A stretch of 30,712 bases of DNA. Origin: Chrysomallon squamiferum. Taxonomy: Eukaryota; Mollusca; Gastropoda; Neomphalida; Peltospiridae. Location: positions 24,648,264 to 24,678,975 of the forward strand of contig CM022677.1 of assembly GCA_012295275.1 (NCBI GenBank), read 5' to 3'. Position 1 is the stretch's first letter. Every line of letters begins with the position of its first letter. Under the pieces are notes generated by a model. It made no database searches, was not told the origin of the DNA, and saw only the letters and a program-made list of their open reading frames with translations. Both the position numbers and the translations under genes were made by a program. Shown here piece after piece: positions 12,822 through 22,982 of this stretch.

Positions 12822-13012
12822 GAGTCTCTGTCCAGATGACTGGTAATCCGACAGTCACTCTAGGAAAGAAATGCACTTTCATCTGTCCTGTAACTCCCTC
12901 CAATCGTATAGACGCTCCGCTTCACTTTCAGAGGTATGAACTGGGCTCCTTTATTACGGTGTGCCTGGTGGACACAAACTGCGTATCGACATTTCGTTTG
13001 GTCGGTTATCAA
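12822..13012 (+). CDS. beta2 domain D exon, cut by assembly gap
   Basis: Acceptor tttttcactag, phase 1. 191 bp are readable before the N run; a 327-bp exon would end at 13148, inside the gap. The start differs sharply from D1 (13 differences in 67 bp; K-C-T-F-I-C with an extra cysteine, against K-Y-T-F-F-C). Then 120 bp (12889-13008) are identical to 6718-6837, and differences return in the last four bases. So its donor, and whether it too is terminal, cannot be seen. Confidence 0.8.
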
Positions 13013-13212
13013 NNNNNNNNNNNNNNNNNNNNNNNNNNNNNNNNNNNNNNNNNNNNNNNNNNNNNNNNNNNNNNNNNNNNNNNNNNNNNNNNNNNNNNNN
13101 NNNNNNNNNNNNNNNNNNNNNNNNNNNNNNNNNNNNNNNNNNNNNNNNNNNNNNNNNNNNNNNNNNNNNNNNNNNNNNNNNNNNNNNNNNNNNNNNNNNN
13201 NNNNNNNNNNNN
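13013..13212. other. Assembly gap, exactly 200 N
   Basis: A run of 200 N. The round number suggests a placeholder, so true distance is unknown. All recognised genes before it (except the left-edge exon) are on the plus strand and all after it on the minus strand. Confidence 0.98.
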
Positions 13213-13245
13213 ATTTACAAAATATATTTTGTCATTATTCGTTAC

Positions 13246-13564
13246 CTCGAACTCGAAATTTAAAATCTCTGGTGACGCTGTTTCCAAACCGACATCTCAT
13301 GCAGTTCTGTCTTTCTAATGCAGTCTGAAAAATTGTCATTTTATAAACAGCATAGAAGATCTGAATTTGTGGCACCCACAGATGTAATTTTTTCATTCTC
13401 TTGTGTGCATTGACTTGTCAACCTGATAAACAGTCGTATTCGTTTGCATATTTCCTTTGAAAATCATTGGAACTTGTTGCTCTCAGAAAATTGAGCTGAG
13501 CAAAAGTAAAGTGTACGGTCTTCCCATGACACCTACAACTGACCTGTTGACCCGGACGTTTATT
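13246..13564 (-). pseudogene. gamma0 domain T exon, decayed
   Basis: This is a broken copy of the gamma1 T exon (18242-18570). On the minus strand the expected acceptor is changed from cag to caa, an extra A at about 13501-13504 shifts the frame after the P-Y-T-L-L strand, 2 bp are missing near 13438, and one G is missing from the W-R-C codons near 13300, giving TGA. The donor (gtaacg) still looks normal. The 319 bp compare with 327 for an intact exon. Flanking intron sequence is about as well conserved as the exon, as expected for a copy under no constraint. Confidence 0.75.
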
Positions 13565-13837
13565 TTGAAAAATCCGAATTCGATTTCAATCAATATCATG
13601 ACAATAAAATGATCCTGATTTTTATAAATAGCTGTTAAAAATAACGGATATGAGCCTGTATATATATATATATATAAATATGTGTATGCATAATGTTTTT
13701 GTGTGAGTATGTGTGTGTGTGTGTGTGTGTGTGTTTTTATATATCCTAATCGTAAATCATAAATCATATAAGCACAATTATAGTAATAATTAATATTTAT
13801 AAATTTGTTTATTTGTTAATGTATCTGAAAAAAAAAG

Positions 13838-13868
<31 letters not shown>

Positions 13869-13889
13869 AAAACGTTACCAAAAACTAAT

Positions 13890-14176
13890 CAAAAAATTAT
13901 ATATAATATACACCATGATACGATCTCCTTTTATGAGAATCACCAGTCTATATGTTGTGTAGTCTTCCATTGTGCACACATCCGCAGAAATAACCTTTTT
14001 GTATGAGATGTCTGTTTGTGTTTTACCTCAAATACGCAAACAGTTCTAAAAGAATTCCGTCTTTCTCTGAAACATGATTGGTGAGTTAACCGCGAATCCT
14101 GGATACACTTTACAAATTAAATTATAATTTCTCCCTAGAGAAGTAAATTTGGAACCCAGTATACTTATGTGGATCC
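13890..14176 (-). pseudogene. gamma0 domain U exon, decayed
   Basis: It matches the gamma1 U exon (18816-19145): the acceptor ttttttcag survives, and blocks such as gaatcaccagt, attgtgcacac and the start (I-L-G-S-x-F) can be followed on the minus strand. The region coding for W-R-C and the last strand is largely gone, the gtaagt donor is missing, and the frame is broken several times. No continuous translation is possible. Confidence 0.7.
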
Positions 14177-14486
14177 CTGAAAAAAGAAACAAAAAAGAAA
14201 CGATAAATTTCAAAAATATATATCTTAGATATTGTCTTTATATTTATTATTAGTATTAACTGTAATTGTGATACTAATACCAGCAGCAGCACCGTTTGCA
14301 TTAGTAATAGTTGTTTTAGTAAAAATAACAGTTGAGCTTTATATTATTATCTGTATGTACAATAGTAGTTGACATAGTGATAGTAGTAGTGGTAATTTTA
14401 GCTTTGTAATAATGTTAGTCTTACATTGTTATCGTCTTGTTTGTTTTTAGGAGTAATGGTAGTCATATAAGTACTACTAGTACTAG

Positions 14487-14522
<36 letters not shown>

Positions 14523-14614
14523 CAATAGTTGTAGTAATAGCAGTAGTACTAGTTGTAGTCTATTAATTATCTATATAGATTTACAGTATATTTAAACAAC
14601 AATAATAATAATAC

Positions 14615-14674
14615 CTGTAGAGATTGCTAAAAAATGACAGTGTAGGTGATAAAACACCAGGGAATGATCCTCAT
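14615..14674 (-). pseudogene. gamma0 signal-peptide exon with stop
   Basis: It matches the gamma1 signal exon. From an ATG at 14674 the minus strand reads a hydrophobic stretch (M-R-I-I-P-W-C-F-I-T-Y) but meets TAG within 16 codons, before the conserved donor (cag|gtatta at 14615). It is also one base short of the gamma1 exon. Together with the decayed T and U exons this marks 13246-14674 as a dead duplicate of gamma1's 5' half. Confidence 0.7.
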
Positions 14675-14679
14675 TAAAA

Positions 14680-15504
14680 TTGGTGAATGTTTCTGTTTTA
14701 TTCTGTCTTCTCAGATGATGTTCTCTTATCCTTATCTCTGTACATCCGGTATGTATCGAGGAGAACAACAAAATAGATAATGTAGATAATTAAAAACATC
14801 TGAAGTAATTGACTTTTCTCATAATAAAAATTAGAGAATATCATATAAATAATAATAATTAAAAAAAATAATAACTTTTACATAGGTTAGATGTAGAAAA
14901 CATTTGAAAAGGAGCAGATTTCAAATGTCATCAATTCATAGTATTACACATGACCACGCGTCATCTGGTGTAAATGACGTCATATCTTGAGACAATCTTT
15001 AGCGTAGGTGAGTTTTAAATATTTTCACATATTTCTTTCCTAATACAAGTACCATGGACCAATTATTTTTTAAAAATAAAAATAGGAAGCTCATTGATTG
15101 CATACATAATAATTCATGTTTTAGAAGTTGAATGTTTCTTGTTTTAACGAAAACGAGTGAAAAATTCATTTTTAACTAGTTTCTCTAAACGGCAGTTGAC
15201 TGACCTTCAAATACTGTTTTCCATTTTCTGTGCTAAAACTGGTATCAAGTATTATAATGACTGCATCAATGCAATCATTTAAATAACATGTAATCAATTT
15301 GGGTTTCACATGTAAATACCACCTCTAATGCATTGAAAATGGGAATAAATATTATAAAAAAGAGAATTATAATGGTTTTAAGTATCGTTTTACAACTTCG
15401 TACTCAGAACTGTCTGCTATGCAGTTTTAGCGGAGTAACGTGTCCACATTATGGTACCTAACGAGAATAGTCATCTTGATATTCACGAGGCAGAGTCTGT
15501 TAAA

Positions 15505-15549
<45 letters not shown>

Positions 15550-16260
15550 TGTTTAGATGGCGAAGTCGTAATAATATCTGAACAAATTAAAAATAAAAGT
15601 AGTACGAAATGGGTACGAGATGGTATGAGGTCAAAATTAAAAAAAAAAAAGAAGAAGGTTTCGACCTTTGAGCAGTTTCTAATCAATAATACACATCTAT
15701 ATAAACGAAGCATTGATTTACTGTCATATTTCCCCAAATTACTTTTAATAATACATGTAGAATTGGCTGCATTATGAAGGAATACACGTTTAAATGTTTG
15801 TAAAGACTGATCGGCGTTCGACGCCGCCATCTTGGATTTCGATCGGAAGTTTCCGTGAGCTCAATTACTTTTTTGTATATTTTCTGACCTTTTTATGATT
15901 TACACTAATAAAGGTAAGGATGGTTGATCGTACTACCATACCATGATACCCTGCGTCTTTCGTAACTAGCTTTTCAACTTAATCAAACTTATCAAACTGG
16001 ATTATTTCGGTTCAAAGGCGTGCGTAATAAACTAAAATTAGAATTCGGTATAAAATTAATGTATTAACTTTTCTACTTGGCAATGTTCCCCGTATCAGAA
16101 GCCAACAGAAAATAACATTCAGGTGCAGTTTGCACCCATTAAATCGACGAAATTCTGGAGGCATTTTTACCGGTGACGCAATTTGCGTCGTTACGAGTTT
16201 CCGTTCCTGTTGATCCATGCTCACAAAAGAAGAAATTACTCTCTTTCCAAGTTTCAGAAA
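14680..16260. other. Spacer between gamma0 and gamma1, mostly ordinary sequence
   Basis: One of the less repetitive parts of the window. It holds a perfect TGACGTCA at 14975-14982, an (ATT)n tract at about 15504-15549 and a few open frames of 70-115 codons that resemble nothing I know and lack family features. I see no gene of the Ig family and no RNA gene. Confidence 0.5.
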
Positions 16261-16263
16261 GCT

Positions 16264-16269
16264 TTTATT
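16264..16269 (-). terminator. Candidate poly(A) signal of gamma1
   Basis: AATAAA on the minus strand (TTTATT on plus), about 150 bp after the proposed gamma1 stop. The surrounding ~50 bp have a close match at about 21990-22040, behind gamma2, where the motif itself has changed. Confidence 0.45.
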
Positions 16270-16416
16270 TAATAGAAAAGAGAATTACAAACATATCTTA
16301 GATTTGTATACGAATAATTCCGTACTGTTTAGAAGAAACACGTAAAGATATAGTTAAATTGAAAATAAAGTATGACCTATCTGTTTTCTTCCATGCCACT
16401 TTTTCTGTTCTTGTAC

Positions 16417-16424
16417 TTAAATTT
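16417..16424 (-). CDS. gamma1 candidate terminal exon (three codons)
   Basis: On the minus strand an acceptor (attcttttcag) is followed, in the phase the S exon needs, by aa-ATT-TAA, closing the protein with Glu-Ile-stop. The position matches gamma2: about 1 kb beyond the last domain, just before a shared 3'-UTR-like block. With signal, U, T and S it gives 1055 bp, or 1053 (351 codons) without the T insertion. A three-codon ending is weak evidence by itself. Confidence 0.35.
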
Positions 16425-16599
16425 CTGAAAAGAATCGGAAATTATTAAAATTGTGCTTAATCTAATGTAGAGCCATTAAAACAAATGAGAAAATGCAAAA
16501 TTAATGTGCAATGCAGGTAAAAGAGAAAAACATAGTATGTATATAGTGAAATTACAACACCAATAACAACAGGAACAACAACAACAACAACAACAAAAA

Positions 16600-16912
16600 A
16601 ATATATATATAAAATAAAAATAATAAAAAAAAAAAATAAATAAAAAAAAAAAAAATAAAATGAAAATAAAAAATAAATAAATAAAAATAAATAAATAAAA
16701 ATATATAATATAAATAAATAAATAAATATATAAATAAATAAATAAATAAATAAATATATATATATATATGAGGAAAATAAATATTATTTCATTATTCTTT
16801 TTCTGATTATTTCTTTCTTGATTGTTTTTTCTCCGCTCTCTGATGTTTTACTCCAGATTAATTGTAACCACTCTTTTTATCCCTGATATCTGTACATTAC
16901 TATTACTATTAC

Positions 16913-16962
<50 letters not shown>

Positions 16963-17350
16963 TTATTAGTGTTGTTGTTGTTATTGTTGTTATTATTATT
17001 ATAATCATTATTATTTGAATATTATCATCATCATTATTATAATTATTGTTATCATAATCATCATCGTTATTATTGCCATCATCTTGTTTCGATCATTGTC
17101 ACTATTATTATTGTTGTTGTTGTTATTGTTGTTGTTATTGCTGTTATTATTATTATTACTATTATTATTTAAATATTGTCATCACATCGTAATTATAATC
17201 ATCATTGTGATCATTGTTGCTATCATGAACATCATCGTTATTATTGCCATCATGTTGCTGTTGTCATTGTCACTATTATTATTATTGTTTTTGTTGTTGC
17301 TGTTGTTTTTGTTATTATTATTGTTGTTGTTGTTAATGTTATTGTGGTTA

Positions 17351-17397
<47 letters not shown>

Positions 17398-17398
17398 G

Positions 17399-17452
<54 letters not shown>

Positions 17453-17460
17453 GATGCTAA
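16600..17460. repeat. A-rich and (ATT)n compound repeats
   Basis: A-rich DNA with AAAT units (about 16600-16770), then from about 16898 to 17450 ATT/GTT/ATC trinucleotide repeats in many small variants. On the minus strand this is the intron after gamma1 domain S; the repeat begins about 20 bp behind the donor. Long Leu, Ile or Asn frames here are artefacts. Confidence 0.9.
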
Positions 17461-17475
17461 ATACAACTACTTTAC

Positions 17476-17802
17476 CTTTCTTACTCAAGTCTATTTCATT
17501 GCTCCGATGTTGTCCAGTTTTACATCTCCATCGATTGAGATCTATTTCCTCAACGGGAACTATCTCTAATCTGTACATACGCGGCTCTGACTTCGGGGCG
17601 ATACATCCACACGTATACCTGGGTATTGGTAATACCATGACGCAGTCAGTGTCGACTATACAAACTGTCCAAAATCCATACCCAAAATTTTGTTGAAAAA
17701 ACAGGGGTTGTTGAATGTTGCGAGTAGGAGAAACCTGGCAGTAAATCGTGTAGTTCTTTTTCACTTCAGCTATCTCCGTCCAGAATGTGTGCACGTTTAA
17801 AC
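17476..17802 (-). CDS. gamma1 domain S exon
   Basis: A 327-bp phase 1-1 exon on the minus strand (tttatttatag ... gtaaag). It has N-Y-T-I-Y-C, F-F-Q-Q-N-F-G-Y-G, V-C-I-V-D-T-D-C, Y-T-C-G-C, Y-R-L-E-I, D-L-N-R-W-R-C, and a closing strand E-I-D-L. It is fully open and has six cysteines. The closest relatives are the gamma2 domain (same F-Q-Q-N-F-G-Y-G and E-I-D-L) and the relic at 21640-21835. It is the third and last domain of gamma1, but the frameshift in the preceding T exon means it would be translated only if T is skipped or if that frameshift is an assembly error. Confidence 0.84.
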
Positions 17803-18006
17803 CTATAAATAAATATTTTAATTTCCTAACTGTTTTGAAGTAAATAGATATTTTCTTTTACTGTTTCGTTATTATTGTCCTACTTTATGTTGCTTTTGTT
17901 TTCCTTTCGTCTCATAATGATTAATACCGTCATCGCGATTATCATTAGATTGTATTACTATTGTTATCAGTTTTATCACAATTATTATTGGTATTACTAT
18001 TGCAAT

Positions 18007-18028
18007 CATAATAATAATAATAATAATG

Positions 18029-18086
<58 letters not shown>

Positions 18087-18105
18087 TAACAATAATAATA
18101 ATAAT
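18007..18105. repeat. (AAT)n microsatellite
   Basis: An AAT tract of about 100 bp in the intron between gamma1 domains T and S. Confidence 0.95.
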
Positions 18106-18241
18106 TACTATTAATTACTACTAATTACTATTACTACTACTTTTCAAACACCGACCCCAAATATTGTTCAAGTAATAAACAGTATAGCTACAAATTATTT
18201 TCAATTATATTTACAAAATACATTTTCTGATTCTTCGTTAC

Positions 18242-18570
18242 CTTGAACTGCAAATATAAGATCATTGGTTAAGCTGTTTCCAAACTGACATCTCTCCATG
18301 CAGTTTTATCTTCTGTGCGCAATCTTAAAATTGTCATTTTATAAACAGGTGAAAGCACGTCCGTCACCTGGCAACCACAGATGTAATTCATTCTATTCTC
18401 TCGCTGTGTGCACGACTTGTCAACTTGACAAGCAGTCGTGTATTCGTCTGCACATTTCCTTTGAAAAACCATCGAAAAATTATTACTCTCAGACAAATTA
18501 GCCGAGCAAAGTAAAGTGTATGGGCTTCCTAGGACACCCATAACCGACCCTTTTATCCGTACGTCTATTT
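18242..18570 (-). pseudogene. gamma1 domain T exon with 2-bp frameshift
   Basis: On the minus strand the exon runs from ggattttcag to gtaacg, phase 1-1. It has P-Y-T-L-L-C, V-F-Q-R-K, A-C-Q-V-D-K-S-C, Y-I-C-G-C and Y-K-M-T-I. At the final W-x-C, the expected TGGAGATGTCAG reads TGGAGAGATGTCAG: two extra bases. Translation then goes W-R-D-V and stops at 18269. The exon is 329 bp, exactly 327 plus 2, and without the insertion the frame runs on to the donor, so the damage looks recent or is an error in an (AG)n run. If real, gamma1 makes a product ending inside its second domain. Skipping T would keep the frame, since the neighbouring introns are both phase 1. Confidence 0.78.
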
Positions 18571-18611
18571 CTGAAAATCCCAATTCGATTTCAATTAATA
18601 TCATGAGAATA

Positions 18612-18616
<5 letters not shown>

Positions 18617-18680
<64 letters not shown>
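18617..18680. repeat. (TA)n microsatellite
   Basis: About 60 bp of TA in the U-T intron of gamma1; the gamma0 copy has only about 18 bp at the matching place. Confidence 0.95.
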
Positions 18681-18682
<2 letters not shown>

Positions 18683-18815
18683 CTAAGCATAATTGTAGTA
18701 ATAATTATAATGAAATTTATTTATTTATTTATTTGAAAACGGAAAACGAAATGTCAGAAGAAAAAGAAATACAAAAAAAAAAAAAAAGGAAAAAAGAAAA
18801 GGAAAACATACTTAC

Positions 18816-19145
18816 CGTTAACATTAATCTTTAAATGACTACTATAATCTTCCCCAATTTTACATCTCCACTCGAGACGATCTATGTCCCTTACCTCGAG
18901 AATCACCATTCTGTACGTTTTTGTGAGTTGTCTGCCATTGTGCACACAGCTGCAGTAATAACCTCTCGAATTAAATATATGTTTGCACTCTTCAGTTAGT
19001 ATACACAGAATTAGATACCTATCTCCATCTCTTCTCTCAAACAGTATTGCTGCGTTAACGGCAAAACCTGGATACGCTTTACAAAATATATTATACATGC
19101 TGCCTAGAGATGTAAAATTGGAACCCAGTATATTAACGCGCAAAC
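18816..19145 (-). CDS. gamma1 domain U exon
   Basis: A phase 1-1 exon on the minus strand (cttttttcag ... gtaagt). At 330 bp it is one codon longer than the usual form. It has M-Y-N-I-F-C, I-L-F-E-R-R, L-C-I-L-T-E-E-C, Y-Y-C-S-C, Y-R-M-V-I and L-E-W-R-C, so six cysteines. It is the first domain of gamma1, joined to the signal exon by about 630 bp of intron. It is less like the other domains than they are like each other: Asn follows Tyr before Cys21, and Glu replaces Gln in F-Q-R. A decayed copy lies at 13890-14176. Confidence 0.84.
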
Positions 19146-19178
19146 CTGAAAAAAGAAATAAAAAAGAAAACATAAATG

Positions 19179-19182
<4 letters not shown>

Positions 19183-19236
<54 letters not shown>
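19183..19236. repeat. (TA)n microsatellite
   Basis: About 54 bp of TA lying 40 bp upstream (minus sense) of the U acceptor. Confidence 0.95.
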
Positions 19237-19241
<5 letters not shown>

Positions 19242-19527
19242 TGATTATCTTAGATATTGTCTTTATATTTATTATTAGTAGTATTATTACTATTAACTGT
19301 ATTTGGAATACTAATAGCAGCAGCAGCAGCAGCAGCAGCAGCACCATTTGCACTATTAATAGTAGCTTTAGTAGTAATAACAGTTGGAGCTTTATAGTAT
19401 TAACGGTGCGTATAGTAGTGGTTGACATAGTGAAAGTTGTAGTGGTAGTTGTTGCTTTGTAATAATGTTAGTTTTACGTTATTGTCGTCTTGTCTGAGTT
19501 TATGAGTAATGGTAGTGATATAAGTAC

Positions 19528-19539
19528 TATTATTATTAC

Positions 19540-19588
<49 letters not shown>

Positions 19589-19694
19589 TGTAGTAGTAGT
19601 AATGGCATTAGTGCTTGTTATAGTCTATTATCATTACATTAAAGTATATTTAAACAATATAATAATAATAACAGGAACAACAACAACCACAATC

Positions 19695-19754
<60 letters not shown>

Positions 19755-19755
19755 T
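19528..19755. repeat. (ATT)n and (AAT)n tracts in gamma1 first intron
   Basis: An ATT tract (about 19528-19588) and an AAT tract (about 19697-19755) separated by about 100 bp of other sequence. They are complementary in sense and could form a hairpin. Confidence 0.9.
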
Positions 19756-19776
19756 TAATAATAACAATAATAATAC

Positions 19777-19837
19777 CTGCTGAGATTGTTGTAAAAACGA
19801 CACAGTAGAGAACAAATGACGAAGGACTGATCATCAT
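19777..19837 (-). CDS. gamma1 exon 1: signal peptide
   Basis: On the minus strand two adjacent ATGs (19837 and 19834) open a leader with a short polar start, a hydrophobic core (F-V-L-Y-C-V-V-F) and small residues before the end (T-T-I-S-A-G). The donor gtatta is phase 1 and gives 61 bp. I choose the first ATG; the second would also serve. The 5' flank (about 19838-19900) matches those of gamma0 and gamma2: a purine-rich block with acttgaga and aagagaaa just before the ATG, probably the 5' UTR. A (TA)n tract begins about 90 bp upstream. Confidence 0.75.
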
Positions 19838-19919
19838 TGAAATTGTGAAAGTTTCTCTTTTATCCTGTTTTCTCAAGTGATGTTCTCGTATGTCCGTTGT
19901 ATTCTGTATGTATATAGAG

Positions 19920-19921
19920 AA

Positions 19922-19967
<46 letters not shown>

Positions 19968-19984
19968 TTCATATATATATAGAT

Positions 19985-20030
<46 letters not shown>
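19920..20030. repeat. (TA)n tracts upstream of gamma1
   Basis: Several TA runs with short interruptions, about 90-190 bp upstream of the gamma1 start. Confidence 0.9.
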
Positions 20031-20034
<4 letters not shown>

Positions 20035-20049
20035 TCACACTCGCGCACA

Positions 20050-21060
20050 CACCTATCTATCTATTCAACAATCTAGATAAAATATCATTCAATGAAATCA
20101 TTTAAAATGTCAGATGTATTTGGCATTTTGTTGTGTATTTATTTCTGTTGTTCACTGGAAAACTTGATGCCATTGAAAATGGCGATCATTGAGGTCAAAG
20201 CAACTATCTCTCAGTTTTATTCGTTTCAGTAAATGATTATATTTTAACACTACAGAAACGCACTAAGAGCATTGCTCTTATTGTTTATGCGTCGTTATCT
20301 TGTGTAAACTTATTTACAGATCACAAAACTGACTGTAGTGTCTTGATTTAACCCACATTAAAATAAATTATTTAATAATGTTGCCATGCTTTTACATTAT
20401 TTGTCTTGAAATCACAAACGTTTTGGTTGAGTTACTTGATGACAGTGAACTGTTAAAATAATAATGTTAATGTTAGTTGAATGGTTGATCCTTACATCAG
20501 GTTCACTCTCAGCTAGCCTAAAACTTTAAAACATTAAAATGCCAAAATGATGTTGGGATACCTGGGTCAAATGTTTTGATAGTAAATTGGTATTAAGGGC
20601 TATGGTCCGTTTTTTTATATTAAGTGAATATACTCAGTAGATAGCAGTAATCTAGTAGTGATGTTGATGAGTGTGTACATTTGAGTGAATAGAATAACGC
20701 AAAATAACCAGATGGCACTGAGTGAACTCATAGTCATGTACAGTTTAAAAGCCAACGAAGGCAAATCAAATCATTTGTGTTGGTGTTCGAAATGAAGGTG
20801 TTTCCAGGTGTGTGTTTTTTTTTTCATTACACCCAGTGTATCATCCAATACTCACGAGAATCATGCAAACTAGCCATCCATTTTAGGGACAACGCTGATG
20901 TACAGATGTACTGATACAGATTATAACACGAATGCAATAGACTGACCAATTTTAAACCCATACCACCCAATGTCGTTGTAATAGATTGATGTGGTTAGGT
21001 TTTTGACCAGGTGGGAGGACACCTTACAGCAATGAAAATAATTACTGGGAAACAGTCAGA
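20050..21060. other. Non-repetitive spacer upstream of gamma1
   Basis: About 1 kb of ordinary-looking sequence without long open frames. I find no exon of the family, no transposon protein and no RNA gene. It may contain gamma1 regulatory DNA or an old repeat that I cannot recognise. Confidence 0.4.
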
Positions 21061-21089
21061 ACAGGCAGTTATATTAGAAATTCTCTTTA

Positions 21090-21300
21090 TCTTCATTATT
21101 ATTATTATTTTTCGTAGTAGTAGCAGCAGTAGTAGTAGTAGTAGCAGTAGTACAGCAGCAGTACTGGTAAAAAAGTAGTGGTAGTAATAGTACCAGATGC
21201 AGCAGAAGTACTAAAAGTAGTAGTTCTAGTAATAGTAACAGCAGCAGTAATACTAGTAATGTTATAACTATCATTATTATTACTACAATTATTATTTTTA

Positions 21301-21364
<64 letters not shown>

Positions 21365-21365
21365 G
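21090..21365. repeat. Imperfect (AGT)n and (ATT)n repeats
   Basis: Imperfect AGT/AGC/AGA units at about 21110-21260, then ATT repeats at about 21300-21365. Confidence 0.85.
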
Positions 21366-21639
21366 CTGTTGTTGTTGTTATCTCATTCGTACAGTATATT
21401 TAATGTAAAAATAATAATTATAATAAAGGCAACCTATGTATGTGTGTATGTATGTATGTATTCTGATATTAAAAATAGATTTTTAATTATTTTAGTTGAA
21501 ATATAAAAACAGTGGACTAATATTAAATGTCATATTTGTTTCTCATTATTATTATTTTTTTGTTCTTTTGATTAAAACATAATCACAAATTTTGTGCTTG
21601 TAATGCTCCCAATTTCAATTTTTTTGCTCACTTGCGATA

Positions 21640-21835
21640 TATTATTCAAGCCATCTCTAATTATGGTCTACACATCCACACCATTATTGGCCTGTTGGAA
21701 ATATCATGTGTCAACTATACAGACTCCAAAATAAACACACCAACATTTTGCTGCACGTCAAGGAATATTTAATGTTTGCTAGCTGCAGAAACCTCGCAAT
21801 AAATTGTGTAGTTTTTTTTTTTAACTACAGATCTC
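21640..21835 (-). pseudogene. Relic of an S-type domain exon
   Basis: On the minus strand this keeps recognisable pieces of the S/gamma2 domain: the N-Y-T-I-Y-C-E-V-S strand (21784-21812), a Q-Q-N-V-G stretch matching Q-Q-N-F-G-Y-G, and a G-C-G-C-V-D block near 21665-21690. These are in different frames with stops between. The acceptor side is replaced by a T-rich run and the W-R-C end is not recognisable. It lies behind the proposed 3' end of gamma2 and far from the gamma1 start. Confidence 0.65.
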
Positions 21836-22114
21836 TTCGTCGTATATATTTCCAAGTCATCATCAAGTCATAATCGTAATCTTCATCACCCTCATGGTAA
21901 ATTATTCGAAAACAATATTATTTCAAGTGTAATTAAAATGAGAACGATTTCACATTGTTTTTCTTTTATATAACTTGAAATAATAAAAGAAGAAATAACG
22001 CTCTTTCCAGGTTTTAGAATGCTTTTCTTTAATAGAAAACAAAATTACAATGTTACAGAAACGAAGGAAGATATTCGCATTACTTAGATGTACCACGTAA
22101 AGCCACATGTTCTA

Positions 22115-22161
22115 CTAGTGTGGTCTGCCATAAAATGTTTCTTTCTCAGGCAGTTCGCTAA
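22115..22161 (-). CDS. gamma2 candidate terminal exon
   Basis: On the minus strand the acceptor atatatttcag opens an exon in the phase required by the preceding domain, encoding SELPEKETFYGRPH and then TAG. Joined to the signal exon (67 bp) and the domain exon (327 bp) it gives 441 bp, a clean 146-residue frame. The tail is short and polar, without a membrane anchor. Behind it lies a block (21990-22040) shared with the 3' flank of gamma1. A short exon inferred from splice signals alone could be wrong. Confidence 0.45.
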
Positions 22162-22237
22162 CTGAAATATATAATGTTTTAATAAACTGAATACAATACA
22201 TTCCAATTATTTCAGGTAGATATACGGATATAGATAT

Positions 22238-22271
<34 letters not shown>

Positions 22272-22744
22272 GGATATACAGACATACAGTTAGATAGATA
22301 GGTAGATAGATAGAGTGACATATGTATATATATTAAAATTTGAAGGAAAAGATAAGATTACGAAAATTATTCAACTTTTCAAATAAAACTGTAACCATAA
22401 AAATTGTCTATTATGTACTATAGGTCAAAAAAATAAATAATAATAATAACATTTTAAGCATTTAAAATAATCAAACACATTTAAGACAAGCAGACAAACA
22501 AATCAAATAATAAGTGAAATGAATAAAAGACAAAAAAAAAAAAACCCAACAACAATAGATATACTTAACATAACATAATACATTAAAACATTAATGCACA
22601 TGCCACTGTTTAAATTCTGACAAAGTATTTTAAAATAATGTTAATACATGACGTCATAAACGTGGGAGCACTCCGACTTATCAAGCAAAACAAAACAGAG
22701 GGAGAGAAAAGAGGGAGAAACGAAAAAAGATATATATGTTGTTT

Positions 22745-22745
<1 letters not shown>

Positions 22746-22806
<61 letters not shown>

Positions 22807-22888
22807 TCTATTATTATTATTATTATTATTATGATTATTATTATTTATTATTGATTATTATTATGATTATTATTATTATTATTATTAT

Positions 22889-22942
<54 letters not shown>
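22746..22942. repeat. (ACT)n-(ATT)n-(AGT)n compound repeat
   Basis: About 60 bp of ACT, about 80 bp of ATT-type repeats, then about 54 bp of AGT. ACT and AGT are reverse complements, so the outer arms can pair. On the minus strand it begins about 40 bp after the gamma2 domain donor. Confidence 0.93.
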
Positions 22943-22948
<6 letters not shown>

Positions 22949-22982
22949 TTGTAGTAACTCTCGATATTTACAACTGCTTTAC

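Noticed and set aside
15451-16224. Open frames of 70-115 codons in the gamma0-gamma1 spacer
   Set aside because: Some cross an ATT repeat and the others show no domain, leader, splice structure or relative in the window.
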